Shown piece by piece: positions 13,501 through 27,269 of a stretch of 64,000 bases of DNA. The position numbers and the translations under genes are program-made. This stretch comes from Marchantia polymorpha subsp. ruderalis (taxonomy: Eukaryota; Streptophyta; Marchantiopsida; Marchantiales; Marchantiaceae): the NCBI GenBank assembly GCA_037833965.1, contig AP031358.1:2736001-2800000 (forward strand), written 5' to 3'. The notes under the pieces were generated by a model. The model saw only the letters and a program-made list of their open reading frames with translations, made no database searches and was not told where the DNA came from. How positions within the stretch are numbered: the stretch's first letter is position 1; every line of letters starts with the position of its first letter.

Positions 13501-16500
13501 GTGCCACCTTGTCTGTTCCCGATCATGAGTTGCAAGCAATATGACTAAAGTGTTGCTGAAATTGTGGAATGAACTTATCCACCCATCAAATTCGTTCCTG
13601 GAATTTATGTTCGAAGTCAACTCTTGTGGTGTTCTTAGCATCTTTGAATATGTATTCCATTCACGCCTCCACGGAGACGTTGACTTCAAGAGGAATCAGT
13701 ATTCAATATGACGACTCCTGAGTATTGTTCTCATCTCAAGCATCTGTACGATGAATTGCTGAATAATATCACAGTTCAAGGATTATCATCCGAAACCAGT
13801 CTGACAGTTCCCAGGGCGTGAGTATCTGTCATGGACGAGCTACGACAACACTCGATTGCCCCACATGCCTGGCCGTGGAATCTGTTAGAAGAGATTCATA
13901 CTGAAATATATTTCATGTGTGACTCCCTAACCAGCAAGCAGAGTATTGCAACATGTGCATGAAGTTCAAGTGCAGATATCGGATCATTCATGTCTTTCTG
14001 TATCAAATGGTCCAAACAAGTTAAGGATATAAATTCCATACACAAACATGGGACCATACAAACCGCGGAGCTGGAGGTGTGGGAATCAGGTCCACGTATA
14101 GATCTGCTCAATGATAAGTTAGTGTTATGTCTCAAGGATCTTCATGTCTCAGACCATACATTTCCTGAACATGCATATCCCCGTCTGATAACTTTTGTAA
14201 TACTCTTACCCAAACTCGTACACTTTCCATGTATACCGCGATTCGATTTTATATTCGCCAGATACGCAAGATATATGAATATGATTGTCTCGCTGAAGGC
14301 AGATCAGATTAAATAATAGTGCCTCACACATTTCAATGTTGCGTCATGTGGTCAATAATTGGAAAAAAAGAATCTCTCATATGTTCTACGTAACGAATTC
14401 ATTGTGATGATTTTTGCTGGATCATTTATTCTGTGATCCATTCAGGCTCGTCAATCGAATCATAGTAGTCAGCATGTATAAGTAGTGTCGGAGTCTGGGT
14501 ATGTTGACCCACGGATTGCATCATGAAGCTATGGCGGATGGGCATAGCTTGATGATGCAAACAAATCGACACAGTCCTGTCATAAACCAAAAAGCTTCAA
14601 TTCAAGTTGGATGTTGTCTACGACTGTTGGTGAACCTGTTATTTTGTAGGTGTTTTGAACCTTCCTAGAACCATGACCAGTGGGGTTATACCTCCGCTGC
14701 TGGATCTGCCGTTACCGGGTGTAAGATGCTTGATTCTAATTCTAGCTTTGGCTGCGTACCCCTTACTGATGAAGAGCGGGCTAGAGATATATCCATGAAA
14801 TCGTATCATTTGCTTGATACAGCATATGAATGGAATTCAATATACTGAAGGCCTGTTTGGATTGATAGTACCAAAACAAACAAGGAATATGTGTAGACTG
14901 ACTAAATAAGATTCGGTAAAAAATCTGACACAAGTCATTTTTATCTGAACTTCGATTCCAGGATATGAAGATCACGATGTGCTCAAGGATATATTAAACT
15001 TTCCCGACAACACTCAAGCCAGGACATCTTACGAGCTGATACAGCTAGCGTAAGGAATATAAACTCACATGGAGGGGCTTAAATTTCTGTGTGAACTCAA
15101 TTATGTCAGATTCGAAGATAAAACATCCGGTAGTACACATTCGACCAGAAATGGCATGTTTTCCACCATGTATTGTCATGTCTCTCGTGAAGTGAGTTGA
15201 TGCGTGGGGTCACATTAACCGATAGTACAATATCATATAGTGTTCTTGCGTAGGGTTATTGAAAGGTTGCTGGTTGACGTTTGATTGGTGGTTGTGGAAT
15301 GGCGACAGGTGATGGAGCTGTTGAAGAGAACATACTGTGAGCATTGAAGTACCTGAAGTACGTGAGAGTTTCGGAGTGCAACCTTTTCGAGGCCCAAGTA
15401 CGTTGGAGATGCGACCATGACACGAACTCTACTCTAGGCACCACAGATCAAGGCCAATCATCAGGAAGTGAAATGACTCATCATTATGGGCAGCGCAGCT
15501 TTGAGAACTCAACAACAATGAATCCGGAAAATGCATCTGCGAGGATCAGAAAGATGAAAAAAGATGAAGCTGGAAAAGATGAAACAGAGAGAAAGAGGAG
15601 AGACATTTTGGCAATCCGGACACTCTGAAAGTTTGATCGGTGACTCAATGTTTCACATCGTGATTGTAGACTATGAATGCTTTTCATTCTGTTCATGTTC
15701 TGACGTAATCCACCACTCACATGCAGTTGAGCATGATAAGTTTATTGAGATCTGTCATCATTGTTCCACTTAATGTCGAGTGATCCAAACAGCACATAAA
15801 GTGTGGCCTGAGTTATGAATTAAATATAGGGCGTATGGTCTAACTCATCATGTGCTCAGGTTTACTGTCATCATATAATCAAGAGGATTTAGCTGTCTAG
15901 AGTACATTTAATATACGATCAAGTCACGACTATATTGTGATGTACAAGTTGAGGTGAATCCACATCAGTCAGTGGGTTGAACTTGACGTGGGGTAACTGT
16001 TTGTCTTCATATAATTTGACATAGACGTCAAGAGTCGTGGAACGTACGACACATAAGATACGTCCTCTGACCAGAAAAGTTCCTATCTTCGTCAGGGAAT
16101 CAAACCTTACAATTCTCGCTTGCTGCCTTCCCCTCTAATTAATACAAGTTTTAGTAAATCAGGAAGAAACCCTAACCCTCGAGCACTTTTTTCCATGAGT
16201 ACGTGTTCCAACAGTAGAGAAAATGATCGAGGTGAGAAACAATAAGTGATGTTCGCACAGTATACCGTGCAAAGGTACAGGCAGGAGGTCATCATTGCTT
16301 TGTAAACAATAAGGCATACGATTCATGTTACCGCTGCGAGCCCTTCGAGATTAGGAAATTTCGAGGAGGAAATTTTCCCGGACTGTGCAGAGCTAGGAAC
16401 TCAGACTAAACTATCAAAAGCGCAACTTAGAAAGCATGTCTCAGGTACAATGATGCCCAGTACTGGAAGCGAAGTCCTCGAAAATAAGAGCCAAATTTAC

Positions 16501-19500
16501 CCTCGATGCATGACGTCTGATAATACTTAGCTGACAACTCGTGGTCAGGACCCAAACCTTTTCTAAGTTTCACTCATCGAGAGAATAGTTACATATTATT
16601 AAAAGGATCATTTTGCAAGTTCTTTGCCTGGGTCGACCAGCTATTTCCCAATTAAAAGTGCGTTCTCAATGCTGATGTCTCTAGGAGCTCAAGATCCTAT
16701 TCGCTCTGTTGATCATTTATTTGTCATGGCACAAGCACTGATGGATTGTTTTTCATCGGGATCAGTATATGGGAATCTTCTGTGGTATCACAGTGAGGGC
16801 TTAGATGGAGTCAACATAAGTCCTCTAAGATTCCACGTTGGTCATATTGTGAGGCACGCTTTCTGAAAAAAACCATCCCCCAGAATATGATGAGAGGTCA
16901 GTGAAGATGGTTGTTAAACTGGTTTCTTCCTATTTGTTGGACATAAGTTGATGACTTCCACCACATCGACATGATGAAAATTCTGGATCCTGAAACGATC
17001 CTTCTCATTCTATGTAGGCTGTCTTCTGAAACTCAACTGGTCAGCGAACTACTTATCTTTTCGTATTATGCAGGAACGTTTGAAACACTTCCACATGGGG
17101 ATATGTTCAGCTTTAATTTGCTATTTCTTACATTCTCTTATGTATCCTCGAGGTGCCCAAATTGGACCTTCTACAAACAGAAAGGGCTGCATATCTGGTG
17201 ATAGGGCAGACGGATGTGGTGGTATTCAGGATCATCTGACAACGACTTGGGTGTGATCTCGCCGGCTCTAATCCTGCTAGGACGGGTCTACGTAGACGTA
17301 TCACATGTTTTTTTCGTTCGGGACATGTGAGGGCGGATTTAGCTTTTATCGTAATACTAGGTTATCCTGCCCGTGCGATGCGACTAGCCTAGCCCCATCT
17401 TTTCCCTTGTGGTTGCATCTATGGAAAACTCTGAAGTGGTTATATTACTTCGTTATCCCTTTAAGCCATAACTAACTTGACACGTCCACGTCTTCATCGT
17501 CTGACAGGTAATGACTCCAGTTGTAGACTAATTGCTCATATTGTATGATAAATTTTAGAAGAAAATTTTCGGAAGGAGGGTTATCAAACCTCTGCAAGGT
17601 GAGTTGCATGTAAATCGAAGACGATGCAAGTTTTGCCTTCAAGGTTTCCACCAGCGGTTGCTTACATGTGCGGTTGTGGAGTTGCGAGGATTTGGGAGAA
17701 GAGATGATCCGTCTGGAACCTTTGCCATGGACATCAAAATGCTCTCCATGTAACGGGAATCCTTCTCTAATAATTTGATTTTGCCAACAATCTCCAAGAT
17801 GATGATGATCAACACTAACTTCTGTCACGAGGACAACGTAGGCAGCCTGTCCAAAGTTTTATGTTTGATCCTCATCTGATACCTCGCGCAACGGAGACTA
17901 TTACGATATAGCTCCTCAAGGAAATGTGAGATCTGGAGTCCAAGCACGATTTACGGCAGGACTGTGTAAAGAATCTTAAAACAAGCTGATAACTCGACGG
18001 GGAGTCTGCTGCTGCTGCCACTAATTCCCTCTCGGTCTGTCGCTGGGGATTAAGTTGTAGGACAGCTACTCTAACTCTGATGTAGGTTTGAAACGGAAGT
18101 CCAGCCATTGACTTAGCTCCCCTAACATGCCTTGAAAACTCTTCTCATTTGCACCTCTAGGCGACCACTGAAACACTGGAGCCCTCGCATTCCCTAACTG
18201 TTGAGATATGTCCATTGTCACATGTGTGTTAGTTTTCCGATGTCTGAGGTTGTCATAGAACAGACAAACTCTTTACACAACTTTATCTCAGAGCTGAAGC
18301 TACTCAGAACTCGGAACAGGAATCGAAGTAGTTGAATAGCCCAATAGGTGTCAAACTTGTGGCGTCACAACTTAATTCCTTCCCGCCGTGCCACCGTTTC
18401 TGTAACGAATGGAAGCATGTACAGGCCATTAATGAGATTCGCCCAATCAAGAAATTTCTACTCCGGATCCTTTTAGATGGTGATAAAGTGTCCCTTTTGA
18501 GATCTTTTTGGAATATGTACCTGTCATGATGAGATGAAGAGTCGACTGATGTAAGTGGAAAAAAACCCCAAGAAATAAACAGCGGAAAGACTCCAACGAC
18601 CCGTACGTGGATGCAACGAGAGAAGTTAGATGTAACTAGGCCCCACCGATGTAAGAAAGGAGGGGGTCGGGGTTGCAGATGGTTTGATCACAAGTTGTTT
18701 CGGCTACCAGTTCAGATTACGTCGTGTTCATCTCATGTCCAGTACGGTTTATCCAAGCACTGGCTCTGATTCTGAACTGAACTCCTGTCACATTGACAGA
18801 CGATTCAAGGAAAAGACTGAATGTGGAAAGCCTACGAGACAAATCGGAATACTTGCTACCAGCAACCTTAAGTTGAATATACATCAGAAATGTCGGGAAG
18901 AACGCGAATGAGTCTCATGTGCCAACGTTGTCATTCAGTGAGGAAAAGTTGTAATGTTCAGTAGGTTGGCAGTTGACTGGTCCCTGAACTTGGGAGATGG
19001 CTTGCTTCTCATCACGTTCGTCCAGATCACGGACGGACTCACCATCTGCAAGAGGATGTACTGTCATGCTGTTTGCAGGTGCAGAATCTCCGAATCAGGG
19101 TCGCCCAAGTGTCAGAGACCCATCCAGGATAGGAGAGGGTTCTGTCCTGGTATTATACGAGCCGTATTTAACTTTCTCCCCATCGTTGCCAACTTGTGGT
19201 TGTCGTGGAAGTGGACCAACGAGACTCAAAAGTTGACACTCACAATTGGCTCTATAGCGACTCAGAAGGTCTGGTCCATGGCAGCAATCCTGAACGGTCG
19301 GTCGGTCAGGTAGGATAGATGCCAGCATTTCTAAATTTGTCCGCAGAAAGGACATTGCTTGATCATCACATCAATTGGTCCAACGAGAATCAACGAGGCC
19401 CATCACACCCAGCCCTTTTGCTGTATTACGCTGTCCATCAAAGACGAGGTGATGAGATAGTACTATTGATCATCTTTTGGAAAGATATGGCCCTTTCATT

Positions 19501-20250
19501 TAAGGAATATAAATTTATAAAAATCTGACACTTTGGCATCAACCGCCGCGATTGAACCGATAATGGATGGAATCGATGAGCCCGTCGACTTGATGAGTTG
19601 ATCTGCATTACTTCTTTCACCATTTCAGTCACAGAGTTCACTTCAATTATTACACTACAGTTCAAGAAGCGTACATTATCCACTTCATACTTGATGCCTC
19701 TGGGTCTGCTCCATTCAATGAGCTTCACGTCTGTATAAGCTTCGTGTTACTCTAAATCATCATCTTTTCAGGGTCGGTCATGCGTTCTTCCGCTCTTCAA
19801 CGCCAACTTCAGCAATGTGCTCGATCACAGTCATGATTAAAATTACAGCTTCTGAAAAGGTATTTGTTGGTTCACCCGAGCCACGCAAATAGAGTACATT
19901 GAAAATGCAGACTTCTCGATTTTATTTCATTTTAAAAGATAGCATGATTCATTATTTGAAGAACACTTGAACTACTTTGATGGATATTTTCATTCTTTAA
20001 CATGGAGCACAAGTTAATAATACTCATGAAATAGAAATCACCTATAAGTTAGTTCAGGATTTTTGGAAATGTCAATAAATAACTCTCAGAAGAAAATCAT
20101 CATTGATAAGTTAGTTCAAGATTCCCGGAATGTTACTATCATTTATAATGAATTGGATTGAGATAGTTGGAATATACAAATTGCAATTTTTACTTTGTTT
20201 ATTGTGATGGTATGGGGACCACTGTGGTTTAATATACTCTTTATATACCA
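10561..20250. other. Long intergenic stretch, no gene recognised
   Basis: Moderate-GC sequence with only scattered short frames. The longest are 171 codons at 12,777-13,292 (+), 118 at 17,472-17,828 (-), 119 at 18,954-19,313 (+), 108 at 13,990-14,316 (+) and 78 at 17,872-18,108 (-). The minus frame at 17,472-17,828 ends in an acidic tail (SDDEDVDVSS) that looks protein-like. I cannot assign any of them, and none shows recognisable splice-linked neighbours. Decayed genes or repeats could be present below what reading by eye can detect. Confidence 0.45.
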
Positions 20251-20492
20251 CTTGGTGCCCCCTTGGTAAAATGTTACAATCACAAAGTATATCCCTTTCG
20301 ACCACCGCTTCTTCTTCTTTTTACCATGTCTTGCCTAGCATATCATGTCACTTAGCCGGCATGAGCCAGTGGAGACGAAATTCAACTCCCTCGCCAGACT
20401 TGCTTGAACGCAAGTCGCCTGTCTAAGATATCTGGATTCAGGAACAAATGCTGGCCCTAGCTTTATTTGCTCATCAGACCCGTACTCCTTCG

Positions 20493-20664
20493 ACTATGTT
20501 GTTCATGGTCTCTTCCAGGCACCAAGAGTCCACATTCACATGATTGTGTAGCGCAATTAATTGGCCAAGCAAGCACACTATGTTGTTCATGGTCTCTTCC
20601 AGACACCAAGAGTTTACATTAAACATTATTGTGTAGCGCAATTAATTGGCCAAGCAAGCACACT
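20493..20664. repeat. Tandem duplication, two units of about 84-88 bp
   Basis: The unit begins ACTATGTTGTTCATGGTCTC and ends GGCCAAGCAAGCACACT. It occurs twice head to tail, at 20,493-20,576 and 20,577-20,664, with a few substitutions and small length changes. A short third echo, CACTATGTTGTTGGTG, lies near 20,766. No coding function is evident. The repeat sits just before the switch into the large AT-rich block. Confidence 0.85.
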
Positions 20665-21028
20665 GGACATTAGGGGCGTCATCAGTAGCCCCCAAGAAAG
20701 ACAGGATTGCTCAATGCCCACCCACTGTTGTCCCAACCTATGCCCACTGTTCTTCAGCCAAACCCACTATGTTGTTGGTGAGCCCACATAATGATTACTT
20801 GGGAGACGTTGATACTAAGGCTGCAATGCAAACACACTAGACTGCCTTCTTGCCCAAAAGTGCCTTTCTGCCTGATGACATGAAGTATAACATCATGCGC
20901 GTAAGCTTCATTCGTGAACGTAAAATGAATCTTGAAAAACAGTTGGGTCTCGCGAAGAACAATAATTGGTTTTGACTATCCGTCCGAGATTTGTCAACTA
21001 TCTAGCTTATGACCTCTCCCAAATTATA

Positions 21029-21062
21029 CATCAGTAGACGAAGATGTTTTGGTCTACTGATG
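21029..21062. repeat. Small perfect inverted repeat
   Basis: CATCAGTAGAC at 21,029-21,039 is followed after 12 bases by its exact reverse complement GTCTACTGATG at 21,052-21,062. It could form a short hairpin. No neighbouring gene gives it a role. Confidence 0.6.
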
Positions 21063-23237
21063 AAATATTTCTCAAAAACTGTGATTGGCATGATGAAACC
21101 TATTGACAATAGACATGACAATGTAATCTCAAACTTTCCGGCTTGTTGTCCAAAACTTCTCTACAATCTTGCAGTTGTTTTGGATAAACTCGTTTGAATC
21201 TAGTAAGGTTTAACGGATATGAGTATAATGTAAATGTCACAATCTGCCAAGTGAAGGTGTTTACAAATAAGGCAAAACCAATACCATGATTTACATCTTA
21301 TTTATAGCACAACACATGCTAACGACTTTAATTCGATGGTATAGGTGGGATAAAATGGAGTTAAAAAATATTATCAGACTTATTGAATCTGATAAATGAA
21401 ATCTGATGAGGGAAATTAAAGTAATGGCGAATATATCTTAGGAGTTGATTCGGATCTTGGTTATCTCAGGTTAACTTAACCCTAGCCATTGAAACTAGTA
21501 AATCTGCTACTATTTTAGAAAATTAATAGAATCTCTCAATGACTTAAACTTAGGGTTTTCTTGAGTAAGACATGTGTTTTCGTGGACGTATCCTCATCAA
21601 GATGATCTACATATTTTCTGTGCCGGCTGTATTTCTGTTTTCTCTTTTTGTGATGACTATACAACAGATTAGATTAAAATGGAATTTAAGAATGAATATT
21701 ATCATCAATATGAGAGGAGAAAAATTTCTAAATAAGAATATTAAGGTACATGTGAAAAAAAATTTATCATCTATCAACAAAGACCAACAAAAAATATTCA
21801 AATGAAATATCACAATCAACGTTTAAACATCTGAGTACTGTTTAAGGTACATACCTTCAACTTAGTATACATCTCAATCTAAATTTGTAATAATTTAGTA
21901 AGGATTTTCTTGAAATTCAATACAAATAGTGACGTTGCTTAATAGTCTAGAGTAATCCATGAAGAGACTAACAGCTAAAATAGCATAAAATCTAATGTAT
22001 TCTTTTCCGAATACATCAATGTGTTGAAAAAAAATACGTAGTTTTTTACTCAAGGGACAAAACAAGAAACTAGATCTTGGGGAATGTTACTGGATTTTAA
22101 TACACTAGATTTACATTCAGAAAACCTCATGTTGGAATGGAAAAGTATATATGATTAGCAGAAGCTTTGAAGCTGATAATGGTAATATCTCCCTCTTACT
22201 GAATATCATAAGTCGACTATGATGTTAGATAGTATAATCATACATGTATATTTAGTCTCTGTTAGTATTTATACAAAAATGATCGACTTATTTTTGGAAG
22301 GTTCACATACTAATTTGAAGTTGAAAGATTAGAACAAGGAATACCTGAAAGTACAGTGTTAGAGTAGTTTTTGTCGAGTGGGTCCTTGACACACAGTTGA
22401 CTACAAGGTCTCCTATCCCTTGCAGAAAATTTGTCGGCTTTGCTTTTGCATCAGAGAAGATATTTATGTTCATTCACCGTGACAGTAAACAAAATATCTG
22501 CAACCGCATAATCTGGTTTTATTCGTGAAAATAATAGACTTCATTCGAGGCTTTATACACTAAAAAGAAACTTTGTCTCTAGTCATTATCATCATGTCTC
22601 ATTCTTCCTCCTCGAGAATCCCAATTTATTTAATTGAAATAGCTTTCTGAACACAAAAGTGAAAAATGCTTGAATGAATATAATGCTATTTTGCATATAG
22701 AAAAAAATTGAAGTGCTGAACGATAAAGGATAAGTCAAAATAAAATATCCTATGTTTAGTTGTTGTTTGCATTATTTGATCTCAATCTCTCACACGATCA
22801 TCTAATTTTGTTTGTTTTCTTGACCTTTCTTTGTTGGATATAAAGAGTGAAATATATATATATATAACGTAATTATATATATTTAATATATGATATATCA
22901 CATAACATTTACGTCTTCTATTAAAATAAATTTCAGTAAATATTGCTTACATGTTTGACCTACCCATACTTCAATTTAGTTTGCTTACACTTTCTCTACG
23001 CATTTATGAAGATTCACCACACTTCATTATCTCACATGAACTGAATTTAAAGAGAATAGTAATATTTTTTCTTATTCTTATTGAAATTCTGAAATGAAAA
23101 TTGGCACTTTCATATTTCACTGTATAGATAAAAAATTCAACCCAAAAGTTTTGAATTGGCTAAAGTAGTTATTTAATGTAATTATATTCCTTAATCTCTC
23201 AATGTTATACTTGAGACAATAGTGATAGGCATACAAA

Positions 23238-23239
<2 letters not shown>

Positions 23240-23273
<34 letters not shown>
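23240..23273. repeat. (AT)n microsatellite, about 17 units
   Basis: An uninterrupted run of alternating A and T covers about 34 bases. A shorter AT run lies near 22,853-22,866. Both are in the AT-rich block and have no visible link to a gene. Confidence 0.95.
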
Positions 23274-23275
<2 letters not shown>

Positions 23276-25091
23276 TATATGTATACATATTTGAAAACAA
23301 AATGCTCAATTGCATCTCTCACTTTTTATATTACATATTTAAGTTTCTACTACTATATGTAACATGTTAAATAATAGCTCAAAAACTTCAATTTTTTTTT
23401 TTAAAAAGAACTCTTCTTTTCTATCTTATGTCTTGTTTTGTGGGAAGTCACAAAAACATCATAAGACTTATACTAGCGATTATAAAAAACACTCAGACAT
23501 AAACACAACAGGTTTTCATTCAAAACTTATACACTATTTGGGGAAGGGCAACAATTTTAGTTACTTCTTAGTACACAAGATAGACTACTTAAAACCCTAA
23601 TCCGAGTTTCCAAAAAACAAAAACAACATGAGTTATTATTAACAATTTTATTCTTTACTCAAGTTGTGGAGATAATAAATTCTATGACCTATATGATTAG
23701 CCTACAAAAAATCGTAGAAGAAAACCCAAGAATGTTTTGTCTTTACATTAGAACCATCTAAAACTAAATCTTAGTCAAAATAAGATAAAATAAATATATA
23801 AAGAGTTAACAAAAATTACTAGTAAAATTTACTCGTGTTCCTCATGCAAAACTGGTATACTAACACAATATCTCTTAAAACTTTTCAAATGAATAACTTC
23901 AATCAACATATCAGTTAGATTGAATTTGTAGTCAATCTTGACTAATTCAAAAATTTTATAAGAAATCATAAATTTGATAATATTATACTTCATGTGCATT
24001 TGTTTCATTTTATTGTTCATCATTTGATTTTGTAGCAAGATAAAACGCACTTTCACTATCACAATGAAGATTAACAATCTCATGTTTCAATCTCATTTTC
24101 ATGATAAGAGTTTCAACCAAGTGCTTTTTTTTTGCTAATTCTACTTATTATTGCTAATTCTGCTATATTTTCAACTTTCATAATTTACGCAATTTTGCAA
24201 ATAAAATCTCCAATTTATGCATTCATCATCAAATGTAAAGACATGTTTAGTTGTGAATTTTCTTTTGATCTTGTAAATAATGAGCATCAACGTTACCTAA
24301 AAAGGATTTGGCTTTGTTTAATAAATTATCAAACAATAATTATAGTAGTTTTTAGTTTTTGAAATTTCATTTTATTGCTTTTCAATGCATTTTTTTTAGA
24401 TTTGACTTGTACTTTCTCACCTTGCTCATAGCTGAAGCAATTCTCAAAGCTTGTACACATCATCAAATACATGAGTTTGCTCACAACTTTGTCATAGTAT
24501 ATTGATTACATTTCCATCACTCAATGATACAATGATTGAACATTGAACTATAAATTGTTTGAAATGTGTTGCCAATGCAATTAATATTCTTTTAAAATTT
24601 ACCATGTTAAATTCGACAAACACACGTTGAATAAACTTGAATTGATTCAACCATAGACTTTTTTTTCAAATTTTTATAGTTATACATCCCTAATATTTTC
24701 TTGGACTTATTCAAATTCTTCATCTTGAATGCAAACTTTAGTTAGTTCTGGAATTTGTCAACGTTTGATTAAGTTTTCATTAAAATGAGCATGTCATCCA
24801 CGTAAATAAATAGAATAATAAGATTAAAAATTTTCTCATATATTTTTTTGATATATACACACGTATCATACAAATTTTGTGAAAATTTCTTCTATGTTTA
24901 TGAATTTATCAAACTTTGCTCTCTATTGCCTATGAGGTTGTTTCAATCCATCTTATGATCTTAGTAATCTAGAAATCAATTTTTTTGATAATTCTCTTTA
25001 AAACTTACTAGTTGTTTCATGTGGATCAATGTAACCATCTTTAATTAGTTAGAATTAAAGTAGAGATTACTCAAAATTTTTATATAGTTAG

Positions 25092-25435
25092 TGTAGCGCA
25101 CACTAGTTATAGTTGCCACATCATCAATCCGCGTGCTTGGTAGATAGAGAATAAGTGTGTTAGTTGACAAAGCCACATCAACTATCCGTGTGCTTGTCAA
25201 GTAAGAATTGAGTATGCTAGTCAGTGTAGCGACACGTCAACAATCCGTGTGCTTGTTAAGATTATCCGTCACGGCATCCATTCACTACGAGTGAAATGAA
25301 TGATGAAAATAAGATCTTATTTCTTTGTATTAGTTGGTACTAGCTTTATAAGGTAGAGGATAACCATTGATGGTATCTCTTATCTTCAGAAGGTTATCTT
25401 TCCATATTTGAATGATTTTTTCTCTAAACCCTAGT
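25092..25435 (-). repeat. Dispersed repeat, copy 2, inserted in copia reverse transcriptase with a 5-bp target duplication
   Basis: The 344-bp insert is flanked by GTTAG at 25,087-25,091 and again at 25,436-25,440, as expected for LTR-element integration. Its minus strand matches the repeat copies at 0.7-1.1 kb and 27.9-28.3 kb. Inside, a word related to ATCCGTGTGC recurs at 25,127, 25,184 and 25,242, an internal period of 57-58 bp. It encodes no protein. A solo LTR or a small non-autonomous LTR element is the best reading. The copia fragments resume in order on both sides, so the insertion is younger than the host element. Confidence 0.75.
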
Positions 25436-26475
25436 GTTAGAATTAAATTTTCAAAAGATGCATAAAGTAATGTTGTGATTATATACATCTCATTCATAAC
25501 TAGACTACATATTGTAGCAAATGCACATATTAAACAAATTGTGGCATTTATTTTATAGGGAAAAAAAATTCATTGTGGTACACAATTTTCTCTTGCGTGA
25601 AATCTCTATCTATTAATTTGGCTCTCAAGATATTATTCTCATGTGTTGGATTATACTAAAGCTTGTACATACATTTGCAATCAATCAAAATTTGATTTTT
25701 TGTAAACTTAATTTGCTTGCAAGTCTTGTTATCTATTAGTGATTATATTTCATGCTTCATAGTAAAATTCAACTCAAGCTTATTTATTGGGTCTTGAGTT
25801 TTTAAATAAAATAAGGTTTTTCTTTTTCTAAGATCAACGTTATATCATATTCAATATCAATATCAAGATTTACAAAAATGAATGCATTAAGTCATAATTC
25901 ATATTTTATTGAAATCTTACTAATTTGATTTGTTGATATTCTAGTAAAAAATTCTGGTTGATCTTTATTATCTGAAGCATATATTTAATGCTCAACAATA
26001 ATCTACTACTCCAATTTTTGCTCTTCAAAAATTCATTCAATCTATAGTAGAGTTTCTTTTTGTATCATATCATTAATCGCATAAAATTCAATCTTTCATT
26101 CAACAACATTTGAGAGTTAAAATTTATCCTTGGTAGAACAAAAATTTTTAGAAATATTCTCTCATTTAATAATCTAGATTTAATATAAAAAACAATTTTA
26201 ATGAAAATTACTTCATAAACTATCAAATTTAGTCTATATCACTTCACATCATTAGCATGTTCAAGAAAACAAACCTCTTTGTAACATCTATTTTGGTAAT
26301 TATTTTCTAAGAATGAGATCATAAGTTGTTGATCCAAACATTCTAAATAATTACAATCAGCCATCTGTTTGTGCGTTAGTTCAAACAATGTCAAAAAATT
26401 GTTTTCACCAGATAGATTAAAAAATTTTCAAAATACATTGCAATATTGGAAGCGTTTGATCAAATTATTTTCTGT

Positions 26476-26514
26476 GTTGTGTGAAGTGTTATAACCTATA
26501 ACACTTCACACAAC
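26476..26514. repeat. Perfect palindrome with 18-bp arms and 3-bp loop
   Basis: GTTGTGTGAAGTGTTATA at 26,476-26,493 is followed by ACC and then by its exact reverse complement at 26,497-26,514. It lies inside the integrase part of the decayed copia element. Such perfect symmetry in otherwise eroded sequence suggests a recent local inversion-duplication or a small hairpin insertion. Confidence 0.85.
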
Positions 26515-27269
26515 TCGCATATCTAAGAAATGATACTTCTTGTAAGATGCAAATTGATCATATTTTCCTTAGGTATGAAAGTATGAGTTGTACATACCAA
26601 AATTTTCAATTGATTGCAATAAGTACTCCATTTGTGTTCAACTCAACACTATGTTAAGAAATTGATAGATCTTGATAGAAAATTTTTTATCAAATACATT
26701 CCAATATTGACAGCTTGAGACTAAAATTCATGTGATAAACCAAGTTGGCTCAACGTTCTACATACTTTTTCCAAAATTATTTGATAAAAAATCTCAAAAA
26801 CAACATTTTGTTCTAAAATAAAAATTGTGGTAAGATGACAAATATTACTCTTGGATTGAATGATCTTTAAAACTCATTAAATTTTTACTTCCATTTCATT
26901 ATCCATATGTAAAAATCTCATATTGTGTCAAGTTTAAATCTCAACTTTAACTTTTTTACTTTTAAAAGTTGCAAAAATCTCAAGCTTTTGCAAAAGTTAA
27001 TAAATCCATACAAAACTTGAGTAATTACTATGTATCAATAAATGATACTTCGTAAAAAAATTTAGGGTGCAAGGTTTTGGAAAAGGTTTCCTACACGTGA
27101 CTATATCTAAGGTCAAAAGTTGTATGTGTGAGTTATAATTAGAAATAATCAAAAATTTAACAATAATTAATTTGATTATGACTGAGTTTAACTATGAAGT
27201 CTATAATTACAATAAATGAAAATTAATTTTTTATCAATTATCAAAGTTTAGATTATAAGTTGAAAATAC

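Noticed and set aside
17472-18108. Two adjacent minus-strand frames (118 and 78 codons) that might be one decayed gene
   Set aside because: They look mildly protein-like but match no family I know, and no splice or order evidence links them.
20250-20900. Possible LTR or gag region near the 84-bp tandem duplication
   Set aside because: No terminal repeats, primer site or protein motif could be shown; only the tandem duplication is secure.
25120-25262. Short spaced repeats considered as a CRISPR-like array
   Set aside because: Only three imperfect units occur at 57-58 bp spacing inside a eukaryotic dispersed repeat, the intervening sequences are themselves related, and no cas-like gene is present.
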